Source of the DNA: Bacteroidia bacterium
GTDB lineage: Bacteria; Bacteroidota; Bacteroidia; Bacteroidales; Paludibacteraceae
Assembly: GCA_009930305.1 (NCBI GenBank)
Contig: RZYM01000016.1
Location: 1-40,281, forward strand
Length of the DNA stretch: 40,281 bases
Direction: 5' to 3'
Shown here: positions 17,076 through 24,666 of the stretch, piece after piece
Layout: each line of letters opens with the position of its first letter
Position numbering within the stretch: the stretch's first letter is position 1
The notes under the pieces: generated by a model
Told to the model about the DNA's origin: nothing
What the model saw: only the letters and a program-made list of their open reading frames with translations
Databases searched by the model: none
Program-made: the position numbers and the translations under genes

Positions 17076-18161
17076 TTATTTTTTCAATACGTAATTAGTA
17101 CCACGCCCATCTCCTAAGGAAATTAATACATCTTTTTTTAGCAAGTCCCGTATATCATTAAGAGCTGTATCTTGCGAACATTTGCACATTTTCGCCCATT
17201 TGCTTGTGGTCATTTTACCTTCAATACCATCAAAGAGGCGATTGATGATTTTTTTTTGACGTTTATTAAATTCATCTGCTTTGCGATGTTGCCAAAATTC
17301 AGCTTTACTAATAGTTGATTCGAGTACTACTTTCGTATTATCTAATGCCATATCTAAACACGAAATAAACCATAATATCCATTCTGTGATATTACTATCG
17401 CCATGTTGCGTTTTTTCGATTACCCGATAATATCTGTTTTTATCTTGCAAAATAGCTGCAGACATACTGTAAAAACGCATTGCACTATTATCTGACCGAG
17501 CAAGAAGCATATCAGTTAGCGCACGAGCTATACGACCGTTACCATCATCAAAGGGGTGTATTGTTACAAACCATATATGTGCAATGGCTGCACATAGTAC
17601 CATATCTTCTTTTTTAGACGTATTTACCCATTTTACCAGCCTATCCATCTCTGCCGGTACACATTGATAATCAGGTGCCTCATAGTGTACCCGTTCGCGT
17701 CCCATAGCACCACTTACCACTTCCATTGCGTGTGAACGATATTTCCCAACATCTATTTTGTATAGTCCGCTCATCCCCATAGGGAATAAAGCATGATGCC
17801 ATCCAAACAAACGTTCATGAGTCAGTGGCTCATTATAATGCTGCGTCGCATCAAGCATCATCTGTACTACACCATCTATGTAGTGCGATGGAGTAGCTAA
17901 TCCCGCTTGTGGCAATCCTAGATGGCGGGATATTGAAGAGCGAACTTGTTCAAGATTGAGCTGTTCCCCTTCTATTTCGGACGACTTTATTGTATCAAGA
18001 GATAGTGTTTCAAGTAAAGCTTCGTTTTGTAACTCAAAACCCAGCGCAAAGAATCGACCCATAAGTTCACCCTGCTTTCTACGAAGGGATGATAGTGGAG
18101 TCATTATCTCATTACTGTCATAGCGAAACTGCCACCAATTTAGATCTTCATATATATACAT
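17076..18161 (-). CDS. Fic-family AMP-transferase with C-terminal winged helix
   Basis: 361 residues. The N-terminal DUF4172-like region carries the class II self-inhibiting motif [S/T]xxxE[G/N] as S-S-E-I-E-G at 60-65. The Fic core is at about 110-280 with the full catalytic motif HPFDDGNGR at 202-210 (catalytic H202). The C-terminal 60 residues resemble a winged helix-turn-helix (KIINRLFDGIEGKMTTSKWA). Fic enzymes of this type transfer AMP from ATP to target proteins, and the inhibitory helix keeps them off. The target is unknown. The intact active site plus intact inhibitory motif suggests a functional, regulated enzyme, not a relic. Promoter and palindromic operator lie immediately upstream, and the C-terminal HTH could bind them (inference). 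The gene lies alone between the att-like copy 2 and the ferredoxin gene. Confidence 0.92.
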   Translation of the reverse strand: MYIYEDLNWWQFRYDSNEIMTPLSSLRRKQGELMGRFFALGFELQNEALLETLSLDTIKSSEIEGEQLNLEQVRSSISRHLGLPQAGLATPSHYIDGVVQMMLDATQHYNEPLTHERLFGWHHALFPMGMSGLYKIDVGKYRSHAMEVVSGAMGRERVHYEAPDYQCVPAEMDRLVKWVNTSKKEDMVLCAAIAHIWFVTIHPFDDGNGRIARALTDMLLARSDNSAMRFYSMSAAILQDKNRYYRVIEKTQHGDSNITEWILWFISCLDMALDNTKVVLESTISKAEFWQHRKADEFNKRQKKIINRLFDGIEGKMTTSKWAKMCKCSQDTALNDIRDLLKKDVLISLGDGRGTNYVLKK

Positions 18162-18177
18162 ATCTTCAACTTTTTCA

Positions 18178-18209
18178 CAAAACTAAAATATTTCGGTGAT
18201 ATTTACAAG
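18178..18209 (-). promoter_or_regulatory. Promoter of the Fic gene
   Basis: On the minus strand CTTG (18206-18209), 20 bases, TAGTTTTG (18178-18185), close to the consensus. Transcription would start about 12 bases before the start codon at 18161. Confidence 0.55.
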
Positions 18210-18239
18210 TTTTCACCGATTTTTTTTCGGTGAAAACTT
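18191..18239. promoter_or_regulatory. Three-half-site operator overlapping the Fic promoter
   Basis: A perfect 13-base inverted repeat, AAGTTTTCACCGA (18207-18219) and its complement (18227-18239), is separated by seven T. A third half-site TTTCGGTGA (18191-18199) lies between the -33 and -7 boxes. The core is TCGGTGA in all three. Position over the promoter suggests repression, perhaps by the Fic protein's own winged helix. Confidence 0.65.
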
Positions 18240-18350
18240 AATTTTATGCCGAAAACATTTTCATTTAAGTTGTTTATTAGATTAATGATATATAATTAAA
18301 AAATCATTATTTGACTTTGCTAATTGTTGTTTGTGGATTATTAGAATGTT

Positions 18351-18530
18351 TTAAGACTCTTCTACTGCTCCCATTGGGCAACTACTAGAACAATTACCAC
18401 ATTGAATACATAAATCGTTATCAATAACCGGTAATTTATAACCGTCTTGCGAAATAGCTCCCACAGGACATACACTAATCAACGGACAGCGATGATTTTG
18501 TGGACAAGCGTGAGGATTAACTACTAACAT
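18351..18530 (-). CDS. Small two-cluster 4Fe-4S ferredoxin-like protein
   Basis: 59 residues: MLVVNPHACPQNHRCP at the start and ending PMGAVEES. Second cluster motif is canonical (CIQCGNCSSSCP). The first is the variant C-x5-C-x5-CPVGAI, with a fourth ligand presumably supplied from the second half, as in 2[4Fe-4S] ferredoxins. Starts at ATG 18530, eight bases after the stop of the thioredoxin gene, so it is the last gene of the four-gene redox operon. Likely a cytoplasmic electron carrier, or a partner of the membrane proteins encoded upstream; the redox partner is unknown. The family resemblance to short Bacteroidetes 4Fe-4S proteins is strong by motif. Confidence 0.9.
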   Translation of the reverse strand: MLVVNPHACPQNHRCPLISVCPVGAISQDGYKLPVIDNDLCIQCGNCSSSCPMGAVEES

Positions 18531-18538
18531 AATATTTC

Positions 18539-19048
18539 TTATTTTTTGATTAATAATACTGATTCAATAGCTTCTTTAAAAGATGCCTTTGGCATAGCTC
18601 CTTGAGCCATTTGAGGCTGACCTTTCATTGGTACAAACAGAATGCTAGGAATAGAACGGATATTAAATGCCGCAGCTAGTTCTTGCTCTGCTTCAGTATC
18701 GATTTTATAAATATAAATTTTACCGGCGTACTCAGTGGCCAACTCTTCCAATATTGGTGCAACCATTTTACAAGGTCCACACCATGATGCATAAAAGTCG
18801 ATAATAGCAGGTTTGTCACCTAAATACTTCCACTCAGTAGGATTTTTTTCGTAATCCATCACCTTTTTCAAAAATTCTTCTTTTGTTAAATGAATTGTTC
18901 CCATAATTTTTTGTTGTTTAGTTATTTCTTGTTTTGTTATTTCTTCTTTATTTGTTTCTTGCTCCGATTTTTTAGTCTGCCCGTTACATGAAAATGCAAC
19001 AAGAGCCACTGCGACTAAAATTAAAGTTCTAAATTTCATAATCATCAT
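18539..19048 (-). CDS. Thioredoxin-fold lipoprotein
   Basis: 169 residues. A lipoprotein signal peptide ends at C21 (VAFSC), followed by a charged linker rich in K, E and Q (about 22-47) and a complete thioredoxin domain (about 50-167) with WCGPC at 89-93 and the cis-proline loop RSIPSILF. Predicted to be lipid-anchored in the periplasm or outer membrane, where it could reduce disulfides. Electrons could come from DsbD (13701-15782), but this is inference. The start is ambiguous among M1, M2 and M4 (MMIMKF). It starts two bases after the DUF2892-like gene and precedes the ferredoxin gene. Confidence 0.9.
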   Translation of the reverse strand: MMIMKFRTLILVAVALVAFSCNGQTKKSEQETNKEEITKQEITKQQKIMGTIHLTKEEFLKKVMDYEKNPTEWKYLGDKPAIIDFYASWCGPCKMVAPILEELATEYAGKIYIYKIDTEAEQELAAAFNIRSIPSILFVPMKGQPQMAQGAMPKASFKEAIESVLLIKK

Positions 19049-19050
19049 TA

Positions 19051-19260
19051 TTAAGAGTTTTTTGTTGAGTTATCTGGCAATTCGCACGAACCGCCACCAC
19101 AACAACACGAATTACCTAATAAAGCTTGTATCAAAAACAGTGTCGAAAATGCAAGCAACCAATATTCTTTATCAACCACTGCTGCAACACCAATTGCAAT
19201 AGCCAATATCAAGCGAATAATACGCACTGTATTCCAGTTTTTTAATAAATTATTTTTCAT
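19051..19260 (-). CDS. Small DUF2892-like membrane protein with cysteine-rich tail
   Basis: 69 residues. The N-terminal 48 residues resemble DUF2892/YgaP-type inner membrane proteins (NWNTVRIIRLILAIAIGVAAV, two hydrophobic spans). The tail holds a dense cysteine cluster, NSCCCGGGSCELP, a possible thiol or metal site. Overlaps the upstream DUF6132 gene by 11 bases and is followed two bases later by the thioredoxin gene. Confidence 0.75.
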   Translation of the reverse strand: MKNNLLKNWNTVRIIRLILAIAIGVAAVVDKEYWLLAFSTLFLIQALLGNSCCCGGGSCELPDNSTKNS

Positions 19261-19447
19261 TTGTTTCCTTTTTTTTGAACATACTTAATAATAAAGAGCC
19301 GAATATTGCACCATAAATGGTAGAAACATAAGGTGATGATGTTATTGGGCAGGTGCCACTCTGACAACCTACAAAATACCAATAAGCAAATCCACCAACG
19401 GCACCTAATAAAGCACCTAATATATATAACCAATATCTTTTTATCAT
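19250..19447 (-). CDS. DUF6132-like small membrane protein
   Basis: 65 residues, two membrane spans (about 5-25 and 42-60) with a conserved-looking loop GCQSGTCPITSSPYVSTIYG. The cysteine pair in the loop between spans would face the periplasm or membrane edge. First gene of the redox operon. Function unknown; the company of thioredoxin and ferredoxin suggests electron or sulfur transfer. Confidence 0.7.
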   Translation of the reverse strand: MIKRYWLYILGALLGAVGGFAYWYFVGCQSGTCPITSSPYVSTIYGAIFGSLLLSMFKKKETNEK

Positions 19448-19470
19448 AATTCTTATTTATTTTGTTTTTA

Positions 19471-19502
19471 CAAAAATACTGCCATAATACTATTTATACA
19501 AC
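19471..19502 (-). promoter_or_regulatory. Promoter of the redox operon
   Basis: Minus strand GTTG (19499-19502), 20 bases, TATTTTTG (19471-19478). Leader about 20 bases to the start at 19447. It overlaps the region controlling the divergent regulator gene. Confidence 0.5.
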
Positions 19503-19512
19503 AGATATTTTC

Positions 19513-19520
19513 TATCTTTG
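19513..19520 (+). promoter_or_regulatory. -7 box of the oxyR-like gene
   Basis: TATCTTTG, 24 bases before ATG 19544. No good -33 TTTG at the right spacing, which is common where an activator or autoregulator is involved. The match also indicates that a TTG at 19523 is too near the promoter to be the start. Confidence 0.55.
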
Positions 19521-19543
19521 TATTGATAAAATCTATAAGCAAT

Positions 19544-20467
19544 ATGACTTTACAACAAATTGAATACATTGTGGCTTTAAATCGTCATCGTCACTTTGTA
19601 AAAGCAGCTGAAGAATGCGGTGTAACGCAACCTACTTTAAGTGCCATGATTCAAAAATTGGAAGAAGAATTAGATATCAAGATTTTTGACCGTTCAAAAC
19701 ACCCCATTGAGCCTACATCTATTGGTGAAAAAATTATTCATCAAGCCGAAACTACGCTTAATGAAATGAAACGCATTCGAGAAGTTGTAGATAACGAAAC
19801 GAATTCACTCATAGGCACTCTTAAAATCGGGATTATACCAACTATTGCACCTTACTTGGTACCGGATTTTATTTCGAGTTTCAGAACCAATTATGAACAT
19901 ATTACATTAACTATTTCGGAAATGCGAACTGCTAACATTCTGGAACAATTAAAAACTGGTAATCTTGATTTAGCAATTGTGTCTACACCACTCGATGATC
20001 CTGACATGTTGGAAATACCTCTCTATTACGAAAAATTTGTAGCCTATTTCTCGCCTACTCAACGCTTAAAAGAAATCCCATTAAATCCGAAAGACATGCC
20101 ATTGGACGATTTATGGGTTTTGCAAGAAGGACATTGTGCTCGTCGTCAAATTTTCAATTTTTGCCATGCAGAGAGAAGCAATCACATTTACGAAGCAGGT
20201 AGCATCGATACGTTGGTAAAAATTGTTGACAAAAGTGGTGGATATACAGTTATTCCAGAATTACATCTGCAATTTTTAACGGAAACGCAACTTAAAAACG
20301 TGCGCGAAATATCCTCGCCACCAGCAGTACGTGAAGTATCAATTTTAATTCGTAAAGATTTTATTAAAGAGCGAATGATTAATGCTGTGGCCGACACGGT
20401 AAAAAAAATAATACCGCCACAAATGCTCGATGAACGTCTCAAAAAATTTTCAATTAGACTCAAATAA
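19544..20467 (+). CDS. oxyR: LysR-family regulator, OxyR type
   Basis: 307 residues from the ATG at 19544 (MTLQQIEYIVALNRHRHF). An in-frame TTG at 19523 exists but lies right after the promoter box. N-terminal winged HTH (about 1-65: HRHFVKAAEECGVTQPTLSAMIQKLEEEL) and substrate-binding-like C-domain. Cysteines expected for peroxide sensing fit C197-type and C206-type positions in HCARRQIFNFCH (about 190-201), separated by eight residues in OxyR fashion. OxyR proteins activate catalase and peroxiredoxin genes when these cysteines form a disulfide. Divergent from the redox operon and convergent with a peroxiredoxin gene, which fits that role. Confidence 0.9.
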   Translation: MTLQQIEYIVALNRHRHFVKAAEECGVTQPTLSAMIQKLEEELDIKIFDRSKHPIEPTSIGEKIIHQAETTLNEMKRIREVVDNETNSLIGTLKIGIIPTIAPYLVPDFISSFRTNYEHITLTISEMRTANILEQLKTGNLDLAIVSTPLDDPDMLEIPLYYEKFVAYFSPTQRLKEIPLNPKDMPLDDLWVLQEGHCARRQIFNFCHAERSNHIYEAGSIDTLVKIVDKSGGYTVIPELHLQFLTETQLKNVREISSPPAVREVSILIRKDFIKERMINAVADTVKKIIPPQMLDERLKKFSIRLK

Positions 20468-20471
20468 AATG

Positions 20472-20503
20472 AATAAAGCCACCCCTTACAGGATGGCTTT
20501 ATT
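20472..20503. terminator. Bidirectional terminator between oxyR and the peroxiredoxin gene
   Basis: AATAAAGCCA (20472-20481) and TGGCTTTATT (20494-20503) frame a 12-base loop. T-rich on both outgoing strands, placed between two convergent stop codons. Confidence 0.75.
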
Positions 20504-20524
20504 AAAATATATACTACGATAATA

Positions 20525-21229
20525 CTACTTACCTAATTTACTTTCTACATCGCCTTTAGAAAGTTTCTTGGTACAGAAGAACCAATCATAGCAAGTTAAT
20601 TCGCCAGATGCATTTTCCATACGTTCTTTTGCTACACCACACGAACCTGCTGTTGGTACAATAACATCATCGCCCGGACGCCAATCTGCTGGTAATGCTA
20701 CGCTAAAATTATCAGCAGTCTGCAATGCTATAATTACACGTTTCAATTCATCAAAATTACGACCTAAAGCTAGTGGATAATAAATAATTGTGCGAATCAC
20801 ACCTTTAGGATCGATAAAAAATACTGCTCTAACTGCTTTTGTTGAACTTTCACCGGGCTGCAACATGCCATATAAATTAGCTACGTTCATTGTGATGTCT
20901 TCAATCAATGGGAATGTAACTTCTACATTCTTCATACCTTTATATTCAATTTTATCTTTGATAGTACGCAACCATGCAATGTGACTATAAAGTCCATCGA
21001 CAGATAAACCAACCAACTGCGTATTTAATGCGTCGAAATCTTTTTGCATTGAAGCAAATGTCATAAACTCTGACGTACACACTGGTGTAAAGTCTGCTGG
21101 GTGGCTAAAGAAAATTATCCATTTCCCTTTGTAATCTGAAGGGAAATTAATTGTACCTTGGGTTGTTTCTGCTTGAAAAGCTGGTGCTAAATCGCCAATA
21201 CGTGGCATTACATTTACTTGATTTTCCAT
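20525..21229 (-). CDS. Peroxiredoxin, Prx6-like
   Basis: 234 residues. Peroxidatic site PADFTPVCTSEF (about 44-55), conserved R in the later core, and a long C-terminal arm (about 165-234) with two more cysteines (GSCGVAKERM and GELTCYDWFFC). This is the layout of archaeal and bacterial Prx6-type enzymes, where extra C-terminal cysteines can resolve the oxidised site. Reduces hydrogen peroxide and organic peroxides in the cytoplasm. Promoter on the minus strand: ATTG (21301-21304), 20 bases, TATCTTTG (21273-21280). Convergent with and plausibly regulated by the OxyR-type protein. Confidence 0.93.
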   Translation of the reverse strand: MENQVNVMPRIGDLAPAFQAETTQGTINFPSDYKGKWIIFFSHPADFTPVCTSEFMTFASMQKDFDALNTQLVGLSVDGLYSHIAWLRTIKDKIEYKGMKNVEVTFPLIEDITMNVANLYGMLQPGESSTKAVRAVFFIDPKGVIRTIIYYPLALGRNFDELKRVIIALQTADNFSVALPADWRPGDDVIVPTAGSCGVAKERMENASGELTCYDWFFCTKKLSKGDVESKLGK

Positions 21230-21272
21230 AATCTATAAGTTTTAATTGATTAATAAATTTAATTTTATTTTA

Positions 21273-21304
21273 CAAAGATACTTACTTAAAATTATAAAAG
21301 CAAT
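21273..21304 (-). promoter_or_regulatory. Promoter of the peroxiredoxin gene
   Basis: TATCTTTG at 21273-21280 with ATTG at 21301-21304, spacing 20. Start codon about 43 bases downstream. Confidence 0.55.
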
Positions 21305-21529
21305 AGATAAAATAGATGCTATTATTTATAAAATCTATATCAATGCCATAGGCTAAAACAAAAAAGTGCATGTTATTATTAGTTTATGCATTTAAACTTG
21401 ATGTGAGTTTTAATAAAACTTATTTATTTATCCACCACATATGCGAAACCGTGGCACACTAAATATTGTTTTTATGTTTTTAAAACTTGGTCATATCGTT
21501 TATTCTGCTTAATTTTGGGGCTTTTAAAT

Positions 21530-21547
21530 TCGTCAATGCCCACAAAA
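21530..21547 (+). repeat. att-like copy 3 (degenerate tRNA-Val 3' end)
   Basis: TCGTCAATGCCCACAAAA, compared with TCCGTCAACGCCCACAAAA at the tRNA: one base missing and one C-to-T change. Directly followed by a terminator and the ABC-F gene. The likely original right flank of the tRNA before integration. Confidence 0.45.
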
Positions 21548-21577
21548 AAGATGCTAAATTTTTAGCAGCTTTTTTTA
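21544..21577 (+). terminator. Terminator after att-like copy 3
   Basis: AAAAAAG-TGCTAAA and TTTAGCA-CTTTTTTT pair around a two-base loop, ending in seven T. It could be the ancestral terminator of tRNA-Val, now 5.5 kb away. Confidence 0.65.
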
Positions 21578-21600
21578 TGCTCAACAAAGAATAAATTTAT

Positions 21601-23238
21601 ATGATTACTGCTGATGCACTTACTGTAGAATTTGGTGGAACCACCCTATTTAAAGACATTTCTTTTGCTATTAACGATGGTGACAGAATTGCATTAATGG
21701 GCAAAAATGGAGCCGGCAAATCTACACTACTAAAGATACTTGCAGGACAAAAAGAACCTACCAGAGGCAAAATATCAATACCTAAAGACTGCGTTGTAGC
21801 ATATTTGCCACAGCATTTAATGACAGAAGATGGTAGGACCGTGTTTGAAGAAGCTGCACAAGCATTTGCATCTATACACGCAATGGAAGCAAGAATCAAC
21901 GCTATTAATGACGAGTTAGCAACTCGGACAGATTACGATAGCCCAGAATATATGCATCTAATTGAGGAAGTATCAAATCTTGGCGAAAAATTCTACAGCA
22001 TAGAAGAAATTAACTACGACGGTGAAATTGAAAAAACATTGCTTGGATTAGGCTTTAAGCGAAGCGACTTGCACAAACAAACAAGTGATTTTAGCGGTGG
22101 ATGGCGAATGAGAATAGAATTGGCAAAATTATTATTGCGCAAACCCGACGTTTTGTTACTTGATGAGCCTACCAACCATTTGGACATTGAATCCATTCAG
22201 TGGCTTGAAGATTTCTTGATTGAAAATGGTAAAGCAGTTATAGTAATTTCGCACGATAGAGCTTTTGTTGATCACATCACAACACGAACCATAGAAGTTA
22301 CCTTAGGACGTATCTACGACTATAAAGCATCGTATTCGCACTATTTAGAATTAAGAAGAGAAAGACGCCAACAACAGCAAAAACAGTTTGACGACCAGCA
22401 AAAAATGATTGCTGAAACAAAAGAGTTTATTGAGCGATTTAAAGGTACTTATTCAAAAACCCTACAAGTACAATCGAGAGTTAAGATGCTGGAAAAGCTT
22501 GAACTAATTGAAGTTGATGAAGAAGACACATCTGCACTACGACTTAAATTTCCACCCGCCCCACGTTCAGGCAATTATCCGGTGATAGCAGAAAACTTGT
22601 CTAAAAATTATGGTGAAAAGAATGTTTTTTCAGGAGCTAATTTCACAATTAAAAGAGGCGAAAAAATTGCTTTTGTAGGTAAAAACGGAGAAGGTAAATC
22701 TACATTAGTTAAGTGCATCATGGGTGAAATTCCTTATGATGGAACATTAACTATAGGTCACAATGTACAAATAGCATATTTTGCACAAAATCAGGCATCA
22801 TTGTTGGATGGAGAACTTACTGTATTTCAAACAATTGACGATATAGCTGTAGGTGATATACGCACAAAAATAAGAGACCTGCTCGGTGCATTCATGTTCA
22901 ATAAAGAAGAATCTGAAAAGAAAGTAAAAGTCTTATCAGGAGGCGAGCGTACAAGACTTGCTATGGTCAAGTTATTACTTGAACCGGTTAATTTATTAAT
23001 ATTAGATGAACCGACAAATCACCTTGATCTGAGAACCAAAGATATATTAAAGCAAGCACTGTCTGATTTTGATGGAACACTAATCGTTGTATCTCACGAC
23101 CGCGACTTTTTAGATGGTTTGGTTGAAATAGTATACGAATTTGGGGGAGGACGTATAGTTGAACATCAAGAAGGTATTTATGATTTCTTAAAACGCAAAA
23201 AACTTGAAAACTTGAACGAGTTGGAAAGAAAGAACTAA
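21601..23238 (+). CDS. ABC-F family ATPase (ribosome-associated type)
   Basis: 545 residues with two ABC cassettes and no membrane spans. First cassette has Walker A GKNGAGKST (about 34-42), signature FSGGWRMRIELAKLL and Walker B VLLLDEPTNHLD. The second has GKNGEGKST, LSGGERTRLAMVKLL and LLILDEPTNHLD. The linker between them (about 245-320) is charged and helical (RRERRQQQQKQFDDQQKMI), like the P-site tRNA interaction motif of this family. ABC-F proteins bind the ribosomal E site and resolve stalls or protect from antibiotics; which of these applies cannot be told from sequence. It follows the island end and has no obvious consensus promoter of its own within 40 bases. Confidence 0.93.
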   Translation: MITADALTVEFGGTTLFKDISFAINDGDRIALMGKNGAGKSTLLKILAGQKEPTRGKISIPKDCVVAYLPQHLMTEDGRTVFEEAAQAFASIHAMEARINAINDELATRTDYDSPEYMHLIEEVSNLGEKFYSIEEINYDGEIEKTLLGLGFKRSDLHKQTSDFSGGWRMRIELAKLLLRKPDVLLLDEPTNHLDIESIQWLEDFLIENGKAVIVISHDRAFVDHITTRTIEVTLGRIYDYKASYSHYLELRRERRQQQQKQFDDQQKMIAETKEFIERFKGTYSKTLQVQSRVKMLEKLELIEVDEEDTSALRLKFPPAPRSGNYPVIAENLSKNYGEKNVFSGANFTIKRGEKIAFVGKNGEGKSTLVKCIMGEIPYDGTLTIGHNVQIAYFAQNQASLLDGELTVFQTIDDIAVGDIRTKIRDLLGAFMFNKEESEKKVKVLSGGERTRLAMVKLLLEPVNLLILDEPTNHLDLRTKDILKQALSDFDGTLIVVSHDRDFLDGLVEIVYEFGGGRIVEHQEGIYDFLKRKKLENLNELERKN

Positions 23239-23260
23239 ATCATAAACTATAATAAAAACA

Positions 23261-23292
23261 AAAAGTCCGGATAGAATTCTACCCGGACTTTT
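23261..23292. terminator. Bidirectional terminator between ABC-F and pgi genes
   Basis: AAAAGTCCGG (23261-23270) and CCGGACTTTT (23283-23292) around a short loop, between two convergent stops. T-rich on the minus strand after the hairpin (TTTTTGTTTTTA). Confidence 0.8.
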
Positions 23293-23307
23293 ACACTAAT
23301 AAAAATA

Positions 23308-24648
23308 CTATTTTAAACGAGCTTGAATAGCTTTCGATTCAGCCTCATAACCCGGTTTATTCAGTAATGCAAACATATTTTTCTTATATGCTTCTACTCC
23401 CGGTTGATTAAATGGATTAACCTCTAATAGATATCCACTAATTCCACAAGCTTTTTCAAAGAAATATATTAATTGACCGATATAATATGCGTTTAACTCA
23501 GGTATTTCTACTTTAAGATTAGGAACACCGCCATCAACGTGTGCTAACATTGTACCTAATTCAGCCATTTTATTAACTTCATCTACATGTTTACCTGCCA
23601 AGAAATTTAATCCGTCAAGATTATCTGCATCAGAAGGAACCATCATAGTTTTATTTGGCTTTTTAATAGACAAAACGGTTTCGAAGATACTACGTTCACC
23701 TTCTTGAATCCATTGTCCCATTGAGTGTAAATCTGTTGTAAAATCAACAGCAGCGTTAAAAATACCCTTGTTATCTTTTCCTTCACTTTCACCAAATAAT
23801 TGTTTCCACCATTCAGCAAAATAATGAAGTTTAGGTTGGAAGTTTACTAAGATTTCTATTTTTTTACCATTCCTATATAACTCGTTGCGAGTAGCTGCAT
23901 ATATAGCTGCAATATTTTCTGCAAATGGAGTATTTAAGCCACAAACTTTTTCCATACGTTGTGCTCCTGCAATCAAGCTATCAACATCTAATCCTGCTAC
24001 TGCAATAGGCAACAAACCAACCGGAGTTAATACAGAAAAACGACCACCAACATTATCAGGAATTACATATGTTTTGTAACCTTCTTTTGTTGACAAAGTA
24101 CGTAATGCGCCTTTAGCTTTATCTGTTATTGCAACTATACGTTTTTTAGCTTCTGCTTTACCCATTTGTTTTTCCAATTGAGTTTTGAGCAAACGGAATG
24201 CTAAAGCAGTTTCGGTTGTTGTTCCTGATTTAGAGATATTGATAATACCGAACTTTTTATCAGACAAGAACTCTGTTAATTCAGCAAGGTAATCTTCACC
24301 GATATTATTACCTGCATACACAATAATAGGTTTCTGATCTTGTAACCAAGCAAAACTATTTGACAAAGAATCAATTACAGCTTTTGCTCCTAAATAGCTA
24401 CCACCGATACCTGCTACAACTACAACATCACAATTTGCACGCAAATCTGCTGCTGTTGCTTTAATATCTGCCAAGAATTCAGCAGTTACAGAAGATGGCA
24501 AATTAAGCCAACCTAAAAAGTCATTTCCCTTACCGGTTCCGTTATGCAATGTTTCTGAACATGCTTTAACCTGAGTTTCGTAACCCGCTATGCTGTCTTT
24601 TGATATAAATTTAAGACAACTGTCAATTGATAATTTAATATCTTCCAT
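23308..24648 (-). CDS. pgi: Glucose-6-phosphate isomerase
   Basis: 446 residues, the shorter bacterial form. Cytoplasmic enzyme that interconverts glucose 6-phosphate and fructose 6-phosphate. Visible motifs: [16 protein letters not shown] (phosphate site), [42 protein letters not shown], and the C-terminal [12 protein letters not shown] with the catalytic lysine. Ends the operon prfB-lysS-gpsA-pgi, starting 18 bases after gpsA, and is followed by a bidirectional terminator. Confidence 0.97.
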   Translation of the reverse strand: MEDIKLSIDSCLKFISKDSIAGYETQVKACSETLHNGTGKGNDFLGWLNLPSSVTAEFLADIKATAADLRANCDVVVVAGIGGSYLGAKAVIDSLSNSFAWLQDQKPIIVYAGNNIGEDYLAELTEFLSDKKFGIINISKSGTTTETALAFRLLKTQLEKQMGKAEAKKRIVAITDKAKGALRTLSTKEGYKTYVIPDNVGGRFSVLTPVGLLPIAVAGLDVDSLIAGAQRMEKVCGLNTPFAENIAAIYAATRNELYRNGKKIEILVNFQPKLHYFAEWWKQLFGESEGKDNKGIFNAAVDFTTDLHSMGQWIQEGERSIFETVLSIKKPNKTMMVPSDADNLDGLNFLAGKHVDEVNKMAELGTMLAHVDGGVPNLKVEIPELNAYYIGQLIYFFEKACGISGYLLEVNPFNQPGVEAYKKNMFALLNKPGYEAESKAIQARLK

Positions 24649-24666
24649 TTTGTAAGTAATTATAGT

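Larger units (their letters stand above)
16069..21547. mobile_element. Probable composite genomic island at tRNA-Val, no integrase visible
   Basis: Bounded on the left by the 3' end of tRNA-Val and on the right by a degenerate copy of that end (21530-21547), with a closer copy in between (16871-16897). This is the signature of site-specific integration at a tRNA, here apparently twice. The cargo is an AbiEii remnant, a Fic gene and an oxidative-stress cluster. No recombinase gene was found inside, so the island is either decayed or was mobilised in trans. The right boundary is less certain than the middle one. Confidence 0.5.
21230..21600. other. Intergenic region at the right end of the island
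   Basis: 371 bases. It holds the peroxiredoxin promoter, about 220 bases of AT-rich sequence with no gene I can support, the third att-like copy (21530-21547) and a terminator hairpin (21544-21577). Confidence 0.6.

Noticed and set aside
19523-19543. TTG at 19523 as the start of the OxyR-type gene
   Set aside because: It is only a few bases after the -7 box; ATG 19544 gives the normal LysR N-terminus.
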